From assembly GCA_020635175.1 (NCBI GenBank), contig JACKAH010000001.1:124001-188000 (forward strand): a DNA stretch of 64,000 nt. The letters are read 5' to 3'. Made by a program: the position numbers and the translations under genes. Source of the stretch: Deltaproteobacteria bacterium. GTDB taxonomy: Bacteria; Bdellovibrionota_C; UBA2361; J135. A model generated the notes under the pieces. It was given only the letters and a program-made list of their open reading frames with translations, made no database searches and was not told the DNA's origin. Shown in pieces: positions 35,243 through 43,345 of this stretch (its first letter is position 1; each line of letters starts with the position of its first letter).

Positions 35243-36501
35243 AAAAAGATAAAAGAGCAACCTTGATCTTCTTGCTTGCGGTGCTTGCGCTCCTAGGAGT
35301 AGTTGCATCGTCTGTCTCTCTAAATGAGCATGCTACAGTTTTAATTTCTCAGAGATTAGGTGTTGAGCCAGAATCCTCTTTTTGTAACATAAACGACGAG
35401 TTTAACTGCACTGCTGTAAATCAGAGCACTTGGTCTACTGTCTTTGGCGTTCCAATAGCAGCCTACGGGCTCTTTTATTTTCTGTTGCTACTTGGAACAG
35501 TTCTCCTGTTTCTAGATCGTGAAAGGTATTCGAACTCTAAGATTGAGCAGGTACTGCTTTCTCAGACGACGATAGGTGTTGCCGTATCGATTGCACTTTT
35601 CTTTATCTCTAAGTTTGAAATTGGAGTTCTATGTCCAACTTGTCTTGCGGTTTATGCGATTAACCTTTTCTCCTTTATTGCTGTAATTACTTTAAGGCAA
35701 GAGAGTCGAGGTTTCATATCGGCTCTGTTCTCAGGAATCTTTGGGTTCTTAGGGATCTTACTTGGTGGCTTGAAGTTTAGAACTGATAAAGCCTTTCAAA
35801 ATTCTTTGTTTGTTCTCTATGTGTTGTTAGCCGCTATAATCTCTTACTGTCTTAAAGATACATTTAGTTTGAACTACATCTCTTCATTCTCTGAGGCGCC
35901 GAAATGGGAAGATGAGCCAACGCAAAGTATTCCCTTAGATTTATCAGAGGGAATTAATAGAGATTATTTTAGAGGAAGTCCTCACGCACCAATTAAGATA
36001 GTTGAATTTGCTGATTTTGAATGTCCAGCATGTCAGGTTCTTTATTTAGTATTGGAAGACCTTCAGAAGCGCTACAAAGACAAGATCTTTTACGTTTATA
36101 AGAACTATCCTTTGGATAACGCTTGTAATCCAGGAATCGAAGAATCTTTTCATCAAAGTGCTTGCTTTGCAGCAACTCTCGCACGGTGTGCGGGGGAGCA
36201 GGGTAAGTTTTGGGAGATGGCAAACTATCTCTTTACAGCTGGACTTGAAAATGATGACAGGACACCAGAGGTAACTAAGGAAGAGTTATTGCATCACGCT
36301 GTAGAGATGTCGTTAGATGCGGACAAGCTTAAAACATGTCTAGATTCGGAGCACGTTTCTAAAAAGATAGTCTCTGATATCGAAGATGGAGATAAGTTAG
36401 GACTTGTTGGCACCCCATCAATTTGGGTCAATGGCAAAGCACTTCGCGATATTTCGCTTGAAAATTTTGAGAGCGTCTTTAAGCAGATCTTAAACCCGTA
36501 A
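35239..36501 (+). CDS. VKOR-DsbA fusion, periplasmic disulfide-bond forming enzyme
   Basis: A 420-residue membrane protein with two parts. Residues about 8-205 are a vitamin K epoxide reductase homologue with the loop pair Cys49/Cys57 and the quinone-side CPTC at 132-135. Residues about 230-420 are a DsbA/thioredoxin domain with CPAC at 262-265 and the cis-Pro in VGTPSIWV. VKOR homologues reoxidise DsbA in bacteria without DsbB, so one chain may do both steps: make disulfides in exported proteins and pass electrons to quinone. Cysteine-rich exported proteins encoded in this window (54734, 22808 and 5235 genes) are plausible clients. Confidence 0.9.
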   Translation: MKKDKRATLIFLLAVLALLGVVASSVSLNEHATVLISQRLGVEPESSFCNINDEFNCTAVNQSTWSTVFGVPIAAYGLFYFLLLLGTVLLFLDRERYSNSKIEQVLLSQTTIGVAVSIALFFISKFEIGVLCPTCLAVYAINLFSFIAVITLRQESRGFISALFSGIFGFLGILLGGLKFRTDKAFQNSLFVLYVLLAAIISYCLKDTFSLNYISSFSEAPKWEDEPTQSIPLDLSEGINRDYFRGSPHAPIKIVEFADFECPACQVLYLVLEDLQKRYKDKIFYVYKNYPLDNACNPGIEESFHQSACFAATLARCAGEQGKFWEMANYLFTAGLENDDRTPEVTKEELLHHAVEMSLDADKLKTCLDSEHVSKKIVSDIEDGDKLGLVGTPSIWVNGKALRDISLENFESVFKQILNP

Positions 36502-36505
36502 CTTC

Positions 36506-37312
36506 ATGAGCATTAAGTTAGTTGGGATCTTAAATGTAACGCCTGATAGTTTCTCAGACGGTGGTTTATATCTAGATCCAGCCAAGGCAATCAAACATGC
36601 GAAGCAGCTAGTAGATGAAGGTGCTGATCTAATTGATATTGGTGGTCAATCGACTCGACCCGGATCGAGTGCAATCTCTGCAGATGAGGAATGGAAGAGG
36701 ATAAAAGACGTTGTTAAAGAAGTTGTAAAATTCTCCCCAGTTTCTGTTGATACGTACTCAGCTCAGGTCGCTGCATCTGCGATCGAAGCTGGTGCTACGG
36801 TGATTAATGATGTGACTTCGGGTTTTGATCCCGAGATGTTTAGTGTTGTCTCTAAGAGCGATGCAAAACTTGTCCTGATGTACAGTGGTTGCGTCAAGCC
36901 ACACGACTTTTCTCACCTCGCAGAATCTGAACCGTTAGATGTGATGCAGGTTGTCATTAATGGATTGAGTTCTGCTATCGAGAGGGCATTGAGTTGTGGT
37001 GTGCAAAGATCGCAATTAATTTTGGATCCAAGTATGGGTGCCTTTGTGAGTAGTCATACTTCTGACTCTTGGGAGATAATCCACCGTTTTTCGGAGCTCA
37101 GGGAGCTTGGTTTGCCACTCATGTTCGCAAGCTCTCGCAAGGGGTTCTTAAAGCTAAATGAAGAGAAGGCCCCTTCTGAACGTGACACCCTTTCAGCCCT
37201 GACAGCCTGTATTGCTGCCGCGCAGTTTGGCTTTAGTGGACCTGATTATATAAGGGCGCATAATGTTCTGTTGCACCGCACATTTTTAGAGCAAACAAGT
37301 CAGGCAAAATAA
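36506..37312 (+). CDS. folP: Dihydropteroate synthase
   Basis: A 268-residue TIM-barrel enzyme that joins p-aminobenzoate to pterin pyrophosphate in folate synthesis. GILNVTPDSFSDGG and GADLIDIGGQSTRPG are pterin-loop motifs; INDVTSG and SSRKGFL complete the site. It starts 4 bases after the VKOR-DsbA gene. Its pathway partner folK is at 41737-42228 on the other strand. Confidence 0.95.
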   Translation: MSIKLVGILNVTPDSFSDGGLYLDPAKAIKHAKQLVDEGADLIDIGGQSTRPGSSAISADEEWKRIKDVVKEVVKFSPVSVDTYSAQVAASAIEAGATVINDVTSGFDPEMFSVVSKSDAKLVLMYSGCVKPHDFSHLAESEPLDVMQVVINGLSSAIERALSCGVQRSQLILDPSMGAFVSSHTSDSWEIIHRFSELRELGLPLMFASSRKGFLKLNEEKAPSERDTLSALTACIAAAQFGFSGPDYIRAHNVLLHRTFLEQTSQAK

Positions 37313-37447
37313 ATAAAAAAAACAGCAACTTGAGAGCTCTGTTGTGTTCCAGCCCATGATTTTATAGCATTCCGTCAGCGGAGAGCCGGCATCTATACAA
37401 ATGATGTTCTATTTTTAACGAAATCAAATACCTGTGGGGATTAGATT

Positions 37448-39253
37448 ATGGCGTGTAATAACGAACATGTTAATGCGTGGATTGAGCAAGTAGCAAACAA
37501 GTTGCAACCAGAAAATATTGTTTGGGTTGATGGGTCAGAACAAGAAAATAAAAAGTTTTGTGAACAACTAGTTGCTGAAGGAGTGTTTACTCCACTTAAT
37601 CCTGAACTTTATCCGAATAGTTACTGGTCACGCTCTAATCCCAACGATGTCGCTCGAGTTGAGGGCAGAACTTATATCTGCTCACGCAACGAGTCTGATG
37701 CTGGTCCAACAAACAATTGGCATGAACCACAAGAGATGTATAAGAAACTTGATGGTCTAATGGCGGGTGCAATGAAAGGTCGCACTATGTATGTCGTGCC
37801 GTACTTGATGGGGCCTGATGGTTCGGCTTACTCTAAAGTTGGATTTGAAGTAACTGATTCTCTGTACGTTGTAGCTAATATGAGAATTATGGCTCGTATT
37901 GGTGAAGTTGCTTTAAAGAATCTAAAAGATAGTTCAACTGATTTTGTTAAGGGGATTCATTCTAAAGGGGAGTTGAATCCTGATCATCGCTATATCTGCC
38001 ACTTCCCAGAAGATAATACTATTATAAGTTTTAACTCGGATTACGGTGGAAACGCTCTGCAGGGTAAGAAATGCTTTGCATTAAGAATAGCATCAACTCT
38101 TGCAAAGAAAGAGGGTTGGATGGCTGAGCATATGCTGATTTTAGGAATAACAAATCCTAAAGGAGAGAAGCAGTATGTGTGCGCAGCATTTCCATCTGCA
38201 TGCGGAAAGACAAATTTAGCGATGTTGATTCCGCCGCAAGGCTATGTAAATGCTGGCTGGAAAATTGAAACTGTTGGAGATGATATCGCTTGGTTAAACT
38301 TTGGCCCTGATGGACGTCTCTATGCTATTAACCCTGAACATGGATTTTTTGGTGTTGCGCCTGGAACATCCGAGAAGACAAATCCAAATGCTCTAGCAAC
38401 CCTCAAGAAGGGTAACACTATCTTTACAAACACGGCACTTGATCTTGATACCATGACACCATGGTGGGAAGGTTTGGGACCAACTCCGAGCAACCTTAAG
38501 GATTGGTTGGGTAATGAGTGGGATCCTGATTCAGGTGATAAAGCTGCACACCCAAATTCACGCTTCACGACTCCTGCTGGCCAGTGTCCGTGTATATCTA
38601 ACGAATGGGAATCGCCAAATGGTGTGCCTATCTCTGCCATAGTTTTCGGAGGCAGAAGAGCTCATGTTGCGCCGCTAGTTTACGAAGCGAGAGATTGGCA
38701 ACATGGTACATTTGTAGGTGTCACAATGGCATCTGAAATGACTGCTGCAGCTGCTGGTACCGTTGGTGCGCTTAGACGTGACCCGATGGCGATGAAGCCT
38801 TTTATCGGTTATCACGCAGGAGATTACTTTCAACACTGGCTTGATATGGGAGTTAAAGGCGGAGATAAGATGCCAAAGATCTTCCATGTTAACTGGTTTA
38901 GAACTAATGAAAACGGTAAATTCTTGTGGCCTGGGTTTGGTGAGAATATGCGCGTTTTAGAGTGGATCTTAGGTCGAGTTAATGGAAACGCTGGAGCCCA
39001 AGAAACAGCAATCGGCTATATTCCAACACCTGCTGATTTAAACACTGATGGATTGAGTACGCCTGAAGCTACTTTAGCTTCTCTGTTAACGATTGATCAG
39101 AGTGCATGGGCTGATGAGATTGTCTCTCAGGAGGAATACTTGGCCTCGATAGGTGATAAGCTTCCTGCTGAGCTTTGGCAAGAGCACGCTCAACTAAAGG
39201 AGCGTTTGCTGGGAAAGTCTAGCGAGTCTGTAGGACTCATTCAGAACCTATAA
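37448..39253 (+). CDS. pckG: Phosphoenolpyruvate carboxykinase (GTP)
   Basis: A 601-residue enzyme that converts oxaloacetate and GTP to phosphoenolpyruvate, the first step of gluconeogenesis. The Cys-containing P-loop FPSACGKTNLAML is typical of the GTP class, and GDDIAWL, TNPNALAT and WFRTNENG belong to the same class. The length fits. It has its own leader (37313-37447) with GGGGATTAG before the ATG and is 4 bases upstream of the GT2 gene. Confidence 0.95.
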   Translation: MACNNEHVNAWIEQVANKLQPENIVWVDGSEQENKKFCEQLVAEGVFTPLNPELYPNSYWSRSNPNDVARVEGRTYICSRNESDAGPTNNWHEPQEMYKKLDGLMAGAMKGRTMYVVPYLMGPDGSAYSKVGFEVTDSLYVVANMRIMARIGEVALKNLKDSSTDFVKGIHSKGELNPDHRYICHFPEDNTIISFNSDYGGNALQGKKCFALRIASTLAKKEGWMAEHMLILGITNPKGEKQYVCAAFPSACGKTNLAMLIPPQGYVNAGWKIETVGDDIAWLNFGPDGRLYAINPEHGFFGVAPGTSEKTNPNALATLKKGNTIFTNTALDLDTMTPWWEGLGPTPSNLKDWLGNEWDPDSGDKAAHPNSRFTTPAGQCPCISNEWESPNGVPISAIVFGGRRAHVAPLVYEARDWQHGTFVGVTMASEMTAAAAGTVGALRRDPMAMKPFIGYHAGDYFQHWLDMGVKGGDKMPKIFHVNWFRTNENGKFLWPGFGENMRVLEWILGRVNGNAGAQETAIGYIPTPADLNTDGLSTPEATLASLLTIDQSAWADEIVSQEEYLASIGDKLPAELWQEHAQLKERLLGKSSESVGLIQNL

Positions 39254-39257
39254 TTGC

Positions 39258-40271
39258 GTGAATAAAAGGCAGAAGCTCTTTGTACATATCGTAACCTTTA
39301 ATCATGAGAGGTACATAGAGCACTGCCTTAATGCGGTTCTCGATCAAGCTGATGCCGAGCTTCACGTTCGTGTAACAGATAATGCATCTTCTGATTCAAC
39401 TGCAGATGTAATTTCTACTTTTAAAGATAAGATTGATTTCGTAAAGAACGCCACAAATTTAGGGTTTTCTGGGGCTCATAATCAAGGCGTGAAGAATTTC
39501 TTAGATTCAGATTGTGATGTCCTTTTAATCTTAAATCCTGACGTAAAATTAAGTAGTGATGCGTATATAAACTTCATTGCTGCACTTGCAGATGCTGAAG
39601 ATAATGTCGGTCTGTTTACTCCAAAGCTACTTCGCTCAGACGAAGATCTCAACGCCGTTGAGCCAAGAACCTTAGATGCTGCTGGAATGGTACTTGAAAA
39701 ATCCTTAAGACATTTCGATCGTGGTTCTGATCAACTAGATAATGGGCAATTCGATCAGTCAGAATATGTGTTTGGTGGAACAGGTGCCGCTCTTTTTATT
39801 ACGAAGAAATGCGCTAAGGATCTTGTAACTATAGATGGTAAGTATGAAGAAAAGCTATATTCTATCTATCCCCAACTAAGAGATAGAAAAGATCTACGTG
39901 CACAGCTTTTCGATGAAGCTTTCTTTGCTTATAGAGAAGATGCTGAGCTGTGTTGGCGAGCAGCGCGAAAGGGTTGGCGGTGTTTGTATCTCCCCAAAGT
40001 AGTCGGATATCATCGTAGAGTGGTGCTTCCAACGAATCGTGCAGAGTTGCCTGACGAATATAACCTCTATAGCGTTCGCAACCGTTTTTTAATGCAGTTT
40101 GTGAACTTTTCGTTTCTTAAGAACTGGAAGGCAATTGTTCCAGGTTTGATTTTTAGAAACTTGCTCGTAGTTTTGGGAGTGCTTCTTCTAGAAAGAAGCT
40201 CGCTCAAGGGAATTGCTCAAGCCTTTTCTCTTTTACCACGAGCCCTTGAGCGTAGACGCCTAACAGTATAG
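39258..40271 (+). CDS. Family 2 glycosyltransferase
   Basis: A 337-residue GT-A glycosyltransferase, GTG start. VTFNHERYIEHCLNAVL and VTDNASSDSTADV are nucleotide-sugar motifs, LILNPDV holds the DxD-equivalent, and EAFFAYREDAELCWRA is the ED acceptor motif of rhamnosyl-type GT2 enzymes. A short amphipathic or transmembrane C-terminus follows (FRNLLVVLGVLLLERSS). It probably acts on envelope polysaccharide or lipopolysaccharide. It is flanked by pckG and mpl in one direction. Confidence 0.88.
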   Translation: MNKRQKLFVHIVTFNHERYIEHCLNAVLDQADAELHVRVTDNASSDSTADVISTFKDKIDFVKNATNLGFSGAHNQGVKNFLDSDCDVLLILNPDVKLSSDAYINFIAALADAEDNVGLFTPKLLRSDEDLNAVEPRTLDAAGMVLEKSLRHFDRGSDQLDNGQFDQSEYVFGGTGAALFITKKCAKDLVTIDGKYEEKLYSIYPQLRDRKDLRAQLFDEAFFAYREDAELCWRAARKGWRCLYLPKVVGYHRRVVLPTNRAELPDEYNLYSVRNRFLMQFVNFSFLKNWKAIVPGLIFRNLLVVLGVLLLERSSLKGIAQAFSLLPRALERRRLTV

Positions 40272-40280
40272 CATCAACTT

Positions 40281-41732
40281 ATGTCTCAAGATTTCTATTC
40301 TGTTGAAAAGATAACCCCATTATCAAAGATTCCTGCTGGAGCTAAGATTCATGTAATTGGAGTTTGTGGTGTTGCCATGGCTCAATTGTCAGTTGAGCTT
40401 TCTAAGCAAGGATACGAAGTCTCTGGTAGTGACAAGCAATTCTATGAACCGATGGGAAGTTTTTTAAAAAGCTCTGCTGTTAGATTATGCGAGGGATACA
40501 GTGCAGAGAACGTTCCCGCAGATGCAGACCTTATAATAATTGGGAATGCGGTTAGCCGAGATCATGTTGAAGTTGAACGAACAAAAGAATTAAAACTTAA
40601 TTACAGCTGCTTTCCACAGATATTGGCTGAAATTTTGATCTCTACAAAGCATTCAATTGTTGTTGCTGGAACTCATGGTAAGTCTACGACTACTTCAATG
40701 ATTGCGAGCACTCTGAATGGATTATCGCTTGATCCTAGCTATTTTTTAGGTGGAATTGCACATAATTTACCCTCTAGCTTTAAGATAGGCAGCGGTCCTT
40801 ATAGCGTAGTAGAGGGAGATGAGTATGACAGTGCTTTTTTCGCCAAGGTGCCAAAGTTTAGCTTCTATAAAGCTAAGACCTGCATAGTAAATGCAATAGA
40901 GTTTGATCACGCAGATATTTATCAAGATGTTGAAGCAATTAAGAAAGAGTTTTTAAGTTTACTTCAGTCGCTACCCGCCGATGGTGCTGCTATTTGCTGT
41001 TCTGACTATGAACACATCAACTCTTTGCTTTCTGAGCTAAAAGGATCAGATTGTAAGGTTTTAACTTTTGGCACTAGCTCAGATTCTGATTATAGAATTA
41101 TTGAAAGAGTAACTAAGGGAGAGTTGCAGTTAGTAAAGGTAGAATCCCCGCAAGGTGAGTTTCACTTTACACTTCCTCTGATTGGTCAATACAATGCCAA
41201 AAATGCGTTAGCAACAATTATAGTTGCGGATGTCTTAGGCTTAGATCGCGAAAAGGTAAAGGCAGAACTAGTCAAGTATAAGGGTGTCAAGCGTCGTCAA
41301 GAAGTTCGGTTTCAAAACGAGCGCATTACTGTGATAGAGGATTTTGCTCATCATCCAACTTCGATTAAAGGCACACTTGAAGCTGTTTCAGAATCGTACC
41401 CAGGCAAAAAGATCTGGGCTATTTTTGAACCACGTTCCAACACCAGTCGAATGTCGGTGTTTCAAGCTGAATATTGTGAGATATTTAAGTCTTCTGACGT
41501 TACAATCATTCGCGATGTTCCGTTGAGGGCCGGAGAAGATAGTGCTCGAATTATCGATGTAGATTCAATCTGTAAACAGCTCAATCACCCAACATTCCAT
41601 AGTGAAAAAGTTGCTGAGATTGAAGATTATATTCTTGAAAACTTAACTGGAAATGATCTTGTTGTGATTATGTCTAATGGTTCTTTTGATGGTTTAATAG
41701 ATAGTCTCATTTCTTCACTATCTAAAAGTTAA
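40281..41732 (+). CDS. mpl: UDP-N-acetylmuramate:L-Ala-gamma-D-Glu-meso-DAP ligase
   Basis: A 483-residue Mur-ligase that recycles murein tripeptide by attaching it to UDP-MurNAc. KIHVIGVCGVAMAQLS is the N-terminal domain, VVAGTHGKSTTTSM the ATP-binding loop, VVEGDEYDSAFF the Mpl-specific segment, and VIEDFAHHPTSIKGTL the central His motif. It implies meso-diaminopimelate peptidoglycan. MurC is the close alternative, but VEGDEYDSAFF favours Mpl. Confidence 0.93.
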   Translation: MSQDFYSVEKITPLSKIPAGAKIHVIGVCGVAMAQLSVELSKQGYEVSGSDKQFYEPMGSFLKSSAVRLCEGYSAENVPADADLIIIGNAVSRDHVEVERTKELKLNYSCFPQILAEILISTKHSIVVAGTHGKSTTTSMIASTLNGLSLDPSYFLGGIAHNLPSSFKIGSGPYSVVEGDEYDSAFFAKVPKFSFYKAKTCIVNAIEFDHADIYQDVEAIKKEFLSLLQSLPADGAAICCSDYEHINSLLSELKGSDCKVLTFGTSSDSDYRIIERVTKGELQLVKVESPQGEFHFTLPLIGQYNAKNALATIIVADVLGLDREKVKAELVKYKGVKRRQEVRFQNERITVIEDFAHHPTSIKGTLEAVSESYPGKKIWAIFEPRSNTSRMSVFQAEYCEIFKSSDVTIIRDVPLRAGEDSARIIDVDSICKQLNHPTFHSEKVAEIEDYILENLTGNDLVVIMSNGSFDGLIDSLISSLSKS

Positions 41733-41736
41733 GAAA

Positions 41737-42228
41737 TCAATTCTTTACAAATCTTGTGTTTAAGTTCTCTAGCATCTGTGAAATATTAATCTTCATCTTT
41801 GGGTGAATAAAGTCAGGAGCTATTTCGCTTAAAGGAACTAGCACAAAATCTCGATTGTGCATCTCTGGGTGTGGAATTGTTAAACCTGGTTGCTCAATAA
41901 TGAGATCTCCCATGGCAAGGATATCAATATCAATCAGGCGTGGCCCCCAGTGAACTCCCTCTTTGCGAACTCGTCCAAGCTCTTGTTCGACTAAAAGGAT
42001 TTTTTGAAGCACTTCTTCAGGAGTAAGGGTTGTTTCACAGCAGAGAACAGCATTTAGGAACTCTGGCTGGCTTTCCGTAGCATCAGGTGAATTTAATGGC
42101 TCTGTTTTATAAAAGGTTGAAACAGCGAGGATCTCCCCTACGTAGAGATGTATAGCATCTATTGCAGTTTGAAAATTTGCATATCTGTCGCCTAGGTTAC
42201 TTCCAAGGCTTAGGTAGGTTTTCATCAC
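41737..42228 (-). CDS. folK: 2-amino-4-hydroxy-6-hydroxymethyldihydropteridine pyrophosphokinase
   Basis: A 163-residue folate enzyme. TYLSLGSNLGDR, KTEPLNS, EFLNAV, GPRLIDIDIL and IPHPEMHNRDFVLVPL are the family signature and are all present. It pyrophosphorylates the pterin used by FolP. Convergent with mpl, four bases apart. Confidence 0.95.
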   Translation of the reverse strand: MMKTYLSLGSNLGDRYANFQTAIDAIHLYVGEILAVSTFYKTEPLNSPDATESQPEFLNAVLCCETTLTPEEVLQKILLVEQELGRVRKEGVHWGPRLIDIDILAMGDLIIEQPGLTIPHPEMHNRDFVLVPLSEIAPDFIHPKMKINISQMLENLNTRFVKN

Positions 42229-42269
42229 TCCCCCTGTTAAAGATTGTAGGCTACCTTAACCAATCATTT

Positions 42270-42326
42270 TGATCAAAGCTCCCCCCTCTGTCACCTACGG
42301 TGACATCTCCCCCGCAAGCGAGGGAG
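42270..42326. repeat. Palindromic CCCCTCTGTC...CCCCCGCAAGCG element
   Basis: CCCCCCTCTGTCACC then TACGGTGACATCTCCCCC and GCAAGCGAGG: an inner GTCACC/GGTGAC hairpin within a C-rich motif. A close relative lies at 61111-61160. Their common core marks a dispersed repeat family in this genome. Confidence 0.6.
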
Positions 42327-42575
42327 AACTCCAGGGGCAGTTCGTGCATCAGTGGGAGAACTGCAGGGGCAGCTCGTGCATCAGAGGGAGAACTCCAGAG
42401 GTAGCTTGTGCATCTGAGGGAGAACTCCAGAGGTAGCTTGTGCATCTGAGGGAGAACTCCAGGGGCAGTTCGTGCATCAGAGGGAGAACTGCAGGGGCAG
42501 CTCGTGCATCAGAGGGAGAACTCCAGAGGAAGCTTGTGCATGAGAGGGAGAACTTCAGTGGCAGTCTACATACTT
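42320..42575. repeat. Tandem array of eight 32-bp units
   Basis: Units begin with (G)AGGGAGAAC and end in GTGCAT(C/G)(A/T): 42320, 42352, 42384, 42416, 42448, 42480, 42512 and 42544, each exactly 32 bases. Variant positions form a mixed pattern in which units 1 and 5, 2 and 6, and 3 and 4 resemble each other, as expected when blocks of two to four units were duplicated. The last unit is degenerate. It grows from the end of the palindromic element at 42270. Confidence 0.9.
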
Positions 42576-42667
42576 GAGAAGCCAGACCTCGACTGTCTCT
42601 CTATCCTGGTCATCTGCTGAAACTTATTCTATTCTAACGAGGTAGATTGATAGAGAGAGCATTTGAG

Positions 42668-43345
42668 ATGAATATGAAAGTAAAAGTCGGCCAAGAGATA
42701 GCCAAGCGGGTTAAAAATGGCGAGATTCTAGGTGTTGGAACTGGCTCAACGGTTGATGCAGCCCTAACCGAAATACATAAGAGAGTAACAGCAGAGGGTC
42801 TTAATATCTCAGTGGTGCCAAGTTCTTATGAGACAACTATGCGCTGCGAAGAGATCGGGTTAAATGTCTTATCGCCGATGTATGGCAAAAACATAAGTTG
42901 GGGATTTGATGGAGCTGATGAAGTAGATCCAGATCTTAGGTTAATCAAGGGTCGTGGTGGCGCAATGCTACAAGAGAAGATCCTAGCTAGGAAATGCGAA
43001 AAATTTGTTGTGATCGTAGATGAGTCAAAATTAGTTGATAAGCTTTGCGAGAAGTGCGCCATACCAGTTGAAGTTGTCCCGCAAGCAAGATATTTGGTTA
43101 TTGATGCACTAAAGGGGTTAGGAGCAAGCGAGATCTCCTTACGTGAGGCAGTTAAAAAGCATGGCCCGGTTATAACTGAGGCAGGTAATTTTATTATCGA
43201 TGTTAAATTTTCAAAAGTTTCTAACTCTTTAGAAAAAGAGCTTAAATCAATTCTTGGTGTCGTTGAAACCGGATTGTTCATCGATTTTGCAGATGAGGTC
43301 ATCGTCTCATCTGATAGTGAAATAAGATCGCTTACACGTAGCTAA
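42668..43345 (+). CDS. rpiA: Ribose-5-phosphate isomerase A
   Basis: A 225-residue enzyme (from the ATG at 42668; a TTG seven codons earlier is in frame but poorly supported). GVGTGSTVDAAL binds phosphate, SWGFDGADEVDP and LIKGRGGA are the active-site loops with the catalytic Asp and Lys, and EVVPQAR follows. It interconverts ribose- and ribulose-5-phosphate, feeding transketolase encoded at 31672. Its end overlaps the convergent GT39 gene by 4 bases. Confidence 0.95.
   Translation: MNMKVKVGQEIAKRVKNGEILGVGTGSTVDAALTEIHKRVTAEGLNISVVPSSYETTMRCEEIGLNVLSPMYGKNISWGFDGADEVDPDLRLIKGRGGAMLQEKILARKCEKFVVIVDESKLVDKLCEKCAIPVEVVPQARYLVIDALKGLGASEISLREAVKKHGPVITEAGNFIIDVKFSKVSNSLEKELKSILGVVETGLFIDFADEVIVSSDSEIRSLTRS

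Larger units (their letters stand above)
42229..42646. other. Repeat-filled gap between folK and rpiA
   Basis: Apart from the palindromic element and the 32-bp tandem array listed separately, this stretch holds no gene. The open frame on the minus strand through the array is a product of the repeats. Confidence 0.7.

Noticed and set aside
42251..42445. 64-codon frame through the 32-bp array
   Set aside because: It is the repeat read as codons; its 32-base period is not a multiple of three, so no repeating peptide is maintained.
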